DNA from: Terrimonas ginsenosidimutans | GTDB lineage: Bacteria > Bacteroidota > Bacteroidia > Chitinophagales > Chitinophagaceae | NCBI RefSeq assembly: GCF_022012415.1 | Contig: NZ_JAKLTR010000004.1 | Coordinates: 308,855 to 372,854 of the forward strand | Length of the DNA stretch: 64,000 nt | Direction of reading: 5' to 3' | In this document: positions 60,216 through 64,000 of the stretch, piece by piece | Layout of the letters: every line of letters begins with the position of its first letter | Numbering within the stretch: position 1 is the first letter of the stretch | Translations under genes and position numbers: made by a program | Notes under the pieces: model-generated | What the model saw: only the letters and a program-made list of their open reading frames with translations | What the model was told of the DNA's origin: nothing | Databases searched by the model: none

Positions 60216-61466
60216 ATGCACAGCCTTATTAAACCTGCAGCTATTGCCCTCTGCGTGTTCGCCTCCGTTTACGCCATTGCAAGATTTTCCGGCAAAAAGG
60301 GTCATACCCCTGAAAAATATATTAGTACAGTCAACCCACCGGACGGTACCGGTCTGCCGGATGATACAAGTCAGGCCGGTGCAACTCCGTCCGGCAAGCC
60401 TTTACCGAAAAGCTCCGCAAAGATCCAGGCAGCCGTTCTCCTCGATGTAAGCAATAGCATGGACGGCCTGATCGATCAGGCAAAAGCGCAATTATGGAAT
60501 ATGGTCAGCGTCATGGGAAAAGCCACCTGTGATGGCGCCGCGCCTACAGTAGAGATCGCTTTGTATGAATATGGAAGAGACGACAATGATCTCAGGAAAG
60601 GATACGTAAAACAGATCACCAACTTCACATCCGACCTGGACCTGGTCTCAAAAAAACTGTTCTCACTTACGACAAACGGCGGTGACGAATACTGCGGACA
60701 GGTGATGTACAGTTCGCTCACCGAAATGAAATGGGATACCGCTGCCAATAGCTACAAAGTCATCTTTATTGCCGGTAATGAAGATTTCTTACAGGGGAAA
60801 CTCAGCTTTACCAAAGCATGCGCCGAAGCCCGGAAAAAGAATGTGATCGTGAACACGATCTATTGCGGTGATAAAATGCAGGGGATCAGCGAACACTGGA
60901 ACCTCGGCAGTGAATGCGGCTCAGGAAGCTTCACCAATATCAACCAGGATGCTAAGATCGACGATATTGCCACCCCGTATGACAGCACCATTTTCGCACT
61001 GAATGAACAGCTTAACAAAACCTATATCGGCTATGGAGCCGAAGGCGCAGCCTCTTCTCTCAGGCAGGAAGAAGTGGATAAGATGAACTCCAAAATGAAT
61101 AAGTCCGTAATGGCGAAGCGTGCCTCCGTAAAAGCTAAAGCAGAGCTGTACGACAATGCCTCCTGGGACCTCGTAGATGCCAGCAAGAATGATGCGGCCG
61201 CTTACAAAAAAGTAGACATGAAAACTCTGCCCGACAGCCTCAAGACAAAATCAAGAGAAGAGCTGAAAGTTTTTGTAGATAAAAAATCAGCAGAAAGAAA
61301 ACAGATCCAGAAAGCCATTGAAGATAACAACACGAAAAGGGAGTCTTTTATCACGACCGAAAAAGCAAAAAACGCAACAGGCAAAGGAGATCAGACCCTC
61401 GAAACAGAAATTGAACGGATCGTCAGGCAGCAGGCAAAACGGTACAACATGATCATACACGAATGA
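60216..61466 (+). CDS. von Willebrand factor A domain protein, membrane-anchored or exported
   Basis: A 416-aa protein with an N-terminal hydrophobic segment (IKPAAIALCVFASVYAIARF) and a Pro/Thr-rich spacer (30-66). A vWA domain (about 69-270) keeps the MIDAS motif DVSNSM (Asp77, Ser79, Ser81), and a Lys/Glu-rich helical C-terminus (280-416; KSAERKQIQKAIEDNNTKRES) resembles a coiled coil. Cysteines in KATCDGAAP and GGDEYCG could form a disulfide. Such proteins bind partners through a metal ion; the role here is unknown. I use the ATG at 60216, not the GTG at 60168. Confidence 0.8.
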   Translation: MHSLIKPAAIALCVFASVYAIARFSGKKGHTPEKYISTVNPPDGTGLPDDTSQAGATPSGKPLPKSSAKIQAAVLLDVSNSMDGLIDQAKAQLWNMVSVMGKATCDGAAPTVEIALYEYGRDDNDLRKGYVKQITNFTSDLDLVSKKLFSLTTNGGDEYCGQVMYSSLTEMKWDTAANSYKVIFIAGNEDFLQGKLSFTKACAEARKKNVIVNTIYCGDKMQGISEHWNLGSECGSGSFTNINQDAKIDDIATPYDSTIFALNEQLNKTYIGYGAEGAASSLRQEEVDKMNSKMNKSVMAKRASVKAKAELYDNASWDLVDASKNDAAAYKKVDMKTLPDSLKTKSREELKVFVDKKSAERKQIQKAIEDNNTKRESFITTEKAKNATGKGDQTLETEIERIVRQQAKRYNMIIHE

Positions 61467-61473
61467 TCGCGTT

Positions 61474-61513
61474 CATTCGCGGTCATTCGCGGCCATTCGC
61501 GGTCATTCGCGTT
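61474..61513 (+). repeat. Four tandem 10-bp ATTCGCGGTC words after the vWA gene
   Basis: CATTCGCGGT, CATTCGCGGC, CATTCGCGGT and CATTCGCGTT in phase, starting 7 bp after the TGA stop; a further TATTCGCGTT follows at about 61520. It is a distinct word family in the same kind of place as the 7-bp arrays. Confidence 0.8.
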
Positions 61514-61569
61514 TGTATTTTATTCGCGTTTTGGGCGTAATTTGAGCCATACTAAAACCTCTAACTGTT

Positions 61570-63984
61570 ATGGCTCGCATCACGCTCTTTCTCCTGGCGT
61601 TATTGCCGTTTATCACCCGTGCGCAGGCACTACCTTCTATTGACGACAAAACAAAGAATCTGAAAAAGTATGAAGGGTATCTTAATTTCTACTGGGACGA
61701 GAACAGCGGTAAGATCTGGCTTGAAATAGACAAGCTGGACTCGGCTATTCTGTACATCAACTCGCTGCCGGCGGGTCTTGGGTCAAATGATATCGGTCTT
61801 GATCGAGGGTTGTTGGGAGACAATCGTGTTGTGCGGTTCAACCGGACCGGCCGCAAGTTACTGATGACTCAACCGAACTACGACTACCGCGCTCTCTCGA
61901 GTGATAAGGCAGAACGCCGCGCCGTTGAGCAGTCCTTTGCCCAGTCTGTCCTTTGGGGTTTTACCATTGAAGCCGAATCAAACGGCCGTGTGCTGGTAGA
62001 CGCTACTGATTTTCTAATGCGCGATGCCATGAAAGTGGCCAGCCGCATCCGTGGCATGCGTCAGGGAAATTATACGCTGGATAAAACACGTTCGGCGATC
62101 TATCTGCCGCAAAGCAAGAATTTTCCGCAGAATACAGAACTGGAAACGACATTGACTTTTGTGAACAATGATGGCGAAGCAGGTAACTTTGTCCAGCAGG
62201 TTACACCATCTTCCGAAGCGATCACACTGCGGCTTCATCACTCCTTCGTGCAACTACCGGACAACAACTATCAAGCCCGTGTATTTGATCCACGCAGCAG
62301 CTTTATCAGCATGTCTTATTTTGATTACAGCACACCTGTTACCGAACCGATCGATAAATATTTTATCATTCGCCACAGGCTTCAAAAGAAAGATCCGTCT
62401 GCCGCTAAAAGTGAAGCGGTAAAACCCATTATCTATTATCTTGACAATGGCACGCCCGAACCGATCCGCAGTGCACTTCTTGAAGGAGCGCAATGGTGGA
62501 ATCAGGCATTTGAAGCTGCCGGATACATCAACGCATTCCAGGTGAAGATCCTGCCGGAAGAAGCTGATCCGATGGATGTTCGCTATAACATGATCAACTG
62601 GGTCCACCGTTCAACACGTGGCTGGTCTTACGGCTATTCCGTTTCTGATCCCCGCACCGGCGAGATCATCAAAGGAAACGTAACACTGGGTTCCCTGCGT
62701 GTACGTCAGGATTACCTGATCGCAAGCGGTCTGCTTTCTCCTTATGAAAATGGAATACCTGCCGATAACAAAATGCTGAAGATGGCATTGAACCGTTTGA
62801 AACAATTATCGGCACATGAAATAGGGCATACACTCGGACTTATGCATAACTATGCCGCCAGTGTCGTCAATCGTTCCAGTGTGATGGACTATCCCCCACC
62901 GGCAGCGACGCTTGATGCCAATGGCAACATCGATCTAAGCCAGGCGTATGCGGACGGAATCGGAGAATGGGATAAGCTTAGCATTACCTGGGGGTACCAG
63001 GATTTTCCCAATGGTACAGATGAAAAAGCTGCGCTCAACAAACTTCTGACAGATGCTGACAAAAAAGGAATGCAGTTCATCAGCGATCGTGATGCACGTG
63101 CTCCCGGCGGACTCCATCCTACAGCGCACCTCTGGGATAACGGAAGCAATGCGATCGATGAACTGAAGCATGTGATGAAAGTTCGTGAAAAAGCGTTGAG
63201 CAGGTTCGGAGAGAACAATATCCGCCCCGGCACACCCATGGCTTTCCTGGAAGATGCACTGGTGCCGATCTACCTCTTTCATCGTTACCAGGTTGAAGCG
63301 ACGGTCAAGCTCGTCGGCGGAATGGATTACCGTTACGCATTGCGTGGTGACGGACAGACGGTCACCAAAGCTCTTTCGCGCCAGGAACAGTTATCTGCCC
63401 TGCAGGCAGTGCTCACCACCATAGAGCCTTCCGCATTAATTCTTCCGGAACGGATAATCAAACTCATTCCTCCCAGACCTTCTGGTTATGGCAGCAGCCG
63501 CGAACTTTTCCGCAAAAGAGGAGGCATGGCTTTCGATGCACTAAGTCCCGCAGAAACAGCTGCCGACCTGCCGCTATCATTCCTGTTCAACAGCGACCGG
63601 CTTAACAGGCTCTCCGGCAATATTGCGCAAACTAATACGCTCGCGCTCCCTGAAGTCCTGGATCTTGTGATCGGCGCAACCTGGAAAGCTCCCCGCAGAA
63701 AAGGGACGGAAGGATTGATACAACAGCAAACCGAGCAGCTATTGCTCACGTACCTGCTTTCGTCAGGCATAAATGACAATAACTCATTTGCGACCCGCTC
63801 CGTACTATCTCAGTCACTTTCCTCACTTAAATCATACATCGAATCCAAAAGAAAAACATCCACCGACTCCCTATATAACGGGCACCTTTTACTTGCCCTT
63901 GAAAGAATGAAAACGCCCGCCGATGCAAAACCAACCCTTCATGCGATAGCACCTCCGGGAGCACCAATCGGGTGTGAAGAATAG
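61570..63984 (+). CDS. Zinc-dependent metalloprotease of the DUF5117/DUF5118 type
   Basis: An 804-aa exported metalloprotease: Sec signal (residues 1-18, ending FITRAQA), an N-terminal beta-rich region (about 25-300; YEGYLNFYWDENSGKIWLEIDKL), and a metzincin-like catalytic domain with His416, Glu417, His420 and His426 in HEIGHTLGLMH, and VMDYPPP as the likely Met-turn. A helical C-terminal third follows. The family is common in Bacteroidota and poorly studied; a role in processing external proteins is only inferred. The stop is followed by GTTGTCC words at the window edge. Confidence 0.9.
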   Translation: MARITLFLLALLPFITRAQALPSIDDKTKNLKKYEGYLNFYWDENSGKIWLEIDKLDSAILYINSLPAGLGSNDIGLDRGLLGDNRVVRFNRTGRKLLMTQPNYDYRALSSDKAERRAVEQSFAQSVLWGFTIEAESNGRVLVDATDFLMRDAMKVASRIRGMRQGNYTLDKTRSAIYLPQSKNFPQNTELETTLTFVNNDGEAGNFVQQVTPSSEAITLRLHHSFVQLPDNNYQARVFDPRSSFISMSYFDYSTPVTEPIDKYFIIRHRLQKKDPSAAKSEAVKPIIYYLDNGTPEPIRSALLEGAQWWNQAFEAAGYINAFQVKILPEEADPMDVRYNMINWVHRSTRGWSYGYSVSDPRTGEIIKGNVTLGSLRVRQDYLIASGLLSPYENGIPADNKMLKMALNRLKQLSAHEIGHTLGLMHNYAASVVNRSSVMDYPPPAATLDANGNIDLSQAYADGIGEWDKLSITWGYQDFPNGTDEKAALNKLLTDADKKGMQFISDRDARAPGGLHPTAHLWDNGSNAIDELKHVMKVREKALSRFGENNIRPGTPMAFLEDALVPIYLFHRYQVEATVKLVGGMDYRYALRGDGQTVTKALSRQEQLSALQAVLTTIEPSALILPERIIKLIPPRPSGYGSSRELFRKRGGMAFDALSPAETAADLPLSFLFNSDRLNRLSGNIAQTNTLALPEVLDLVIGATWKAPRRKGTEGLIQQQTEQLLLTYLLSSGINDNNSFATRSVLSQSLSSLKSYIESKRKTSTDSLYNGHLLLALERMKTPADAKPTLHAIAPPGAPIGCEE

Positions 63985-63985
63985 G

Positions 63986-64000
63986 GTCCGTTGTCCGTTG
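63986..64000 (+). repeat. GTTGWCC array starting at the window edge
   Basis: GGTCC, GTTGTCC and GTTG directly follow the metalloprotease stop codon in its sense direction; the array continues past the window. Confidence 0.6.

Overview
The window is chromosomal DNA of a Bacteroidota bacterium, most likely a member of the Chitinophagaceae. The evidence is two SusC/SusD outer-membrane pairs, a PorX-type regulator of type IX secretion, a bacterial geranylgeranylglyceryl-phosphate synthase, many Sec or lipobox surface proteins, and TAnnTTTG (-7) promoter elements just upstream of several starts. I see no rRNA, tRNA, phage, insertion sequence or CRISPR array.

Layout. 1-1265: 3' end of clpX, its terminator and two very small genes. 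2.4-22 kb: a beta-mannan utilisation locus on the minus strand (SusC, SusD, IPT/TIG surface lipoprotein, GH26 mannanase, Na+ symporter, GH130 mannosylglucose phosphorylase, AGE-family 2-epimerase, an unassigned clan GH-A lipoprotein, GH3, CE2-like esterase, GH9), with a divergent AraC-type regulator. 22.4-27.1 kb: a second SusC/SusD pair with no enzymes beside it. 27.5-35.6 kb: DUF2490 barrel, TlpA-like lipoprotein, GGGP synthase, two tandem M28 peptidases, a LytTR/LytS two-component pair, and a duplicated sensor that has lost its kinase domain. 35.8-51.8 kb: housekeeping genes (dxs, S9 peptidase, OsmC, scpA, mscL, PPK2, EamA, frr, WecA/MraY-like, transketolase N-half, LolC-like permease, rbfA, MsbA-like ABC transporter). 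51.8-64 kb: a decayed cytochrome c gene, acyl-CoA dehydrogenase, metallo-beta-lactamase-fold hydrolase, porX, HD hydrolase, lpxD, a vWA protein and a zinc metalloprotease.

How the mannan locus works (family knowledge plus inference). GH26 cuts mannan or glucomannan outside the cell; SusC/SusD and the IPT/TIG protein capture and import oligosaccharides; GH9, GH3 and the esterase deal with the glucose and acetyl groups of acetylated glucomannan; the symporter brings mannobiose into the cytoplasm. There the epimerase makes mannosyl-glucose and GH130 phosphorolyses it to mannose 1-phosphate and glucose. Overlapping or nearly touching genes argue for one transcript.

The least explained layer is between genes. 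Short words of 7 bp (GTTGACC/GTTGTCC; AAAAGTA/AAAAGTC) repeat in tandem directly after, or even through, the stop codons of about ten genes. They are often mirrored in inverted orientation on the far side of a terminator hairpin. Two of these hairpins are related and differ by compensated base pairs. Other families (a 10-bp ATTCGCGGTC word; CGCAAAG-containing palindromes) occupy other gaps. Because 7 is not a multiple of 3 and each word carries TGA or TAA, an array closes all three frames on the sense strand. This is my main candidate for an undescribed element.
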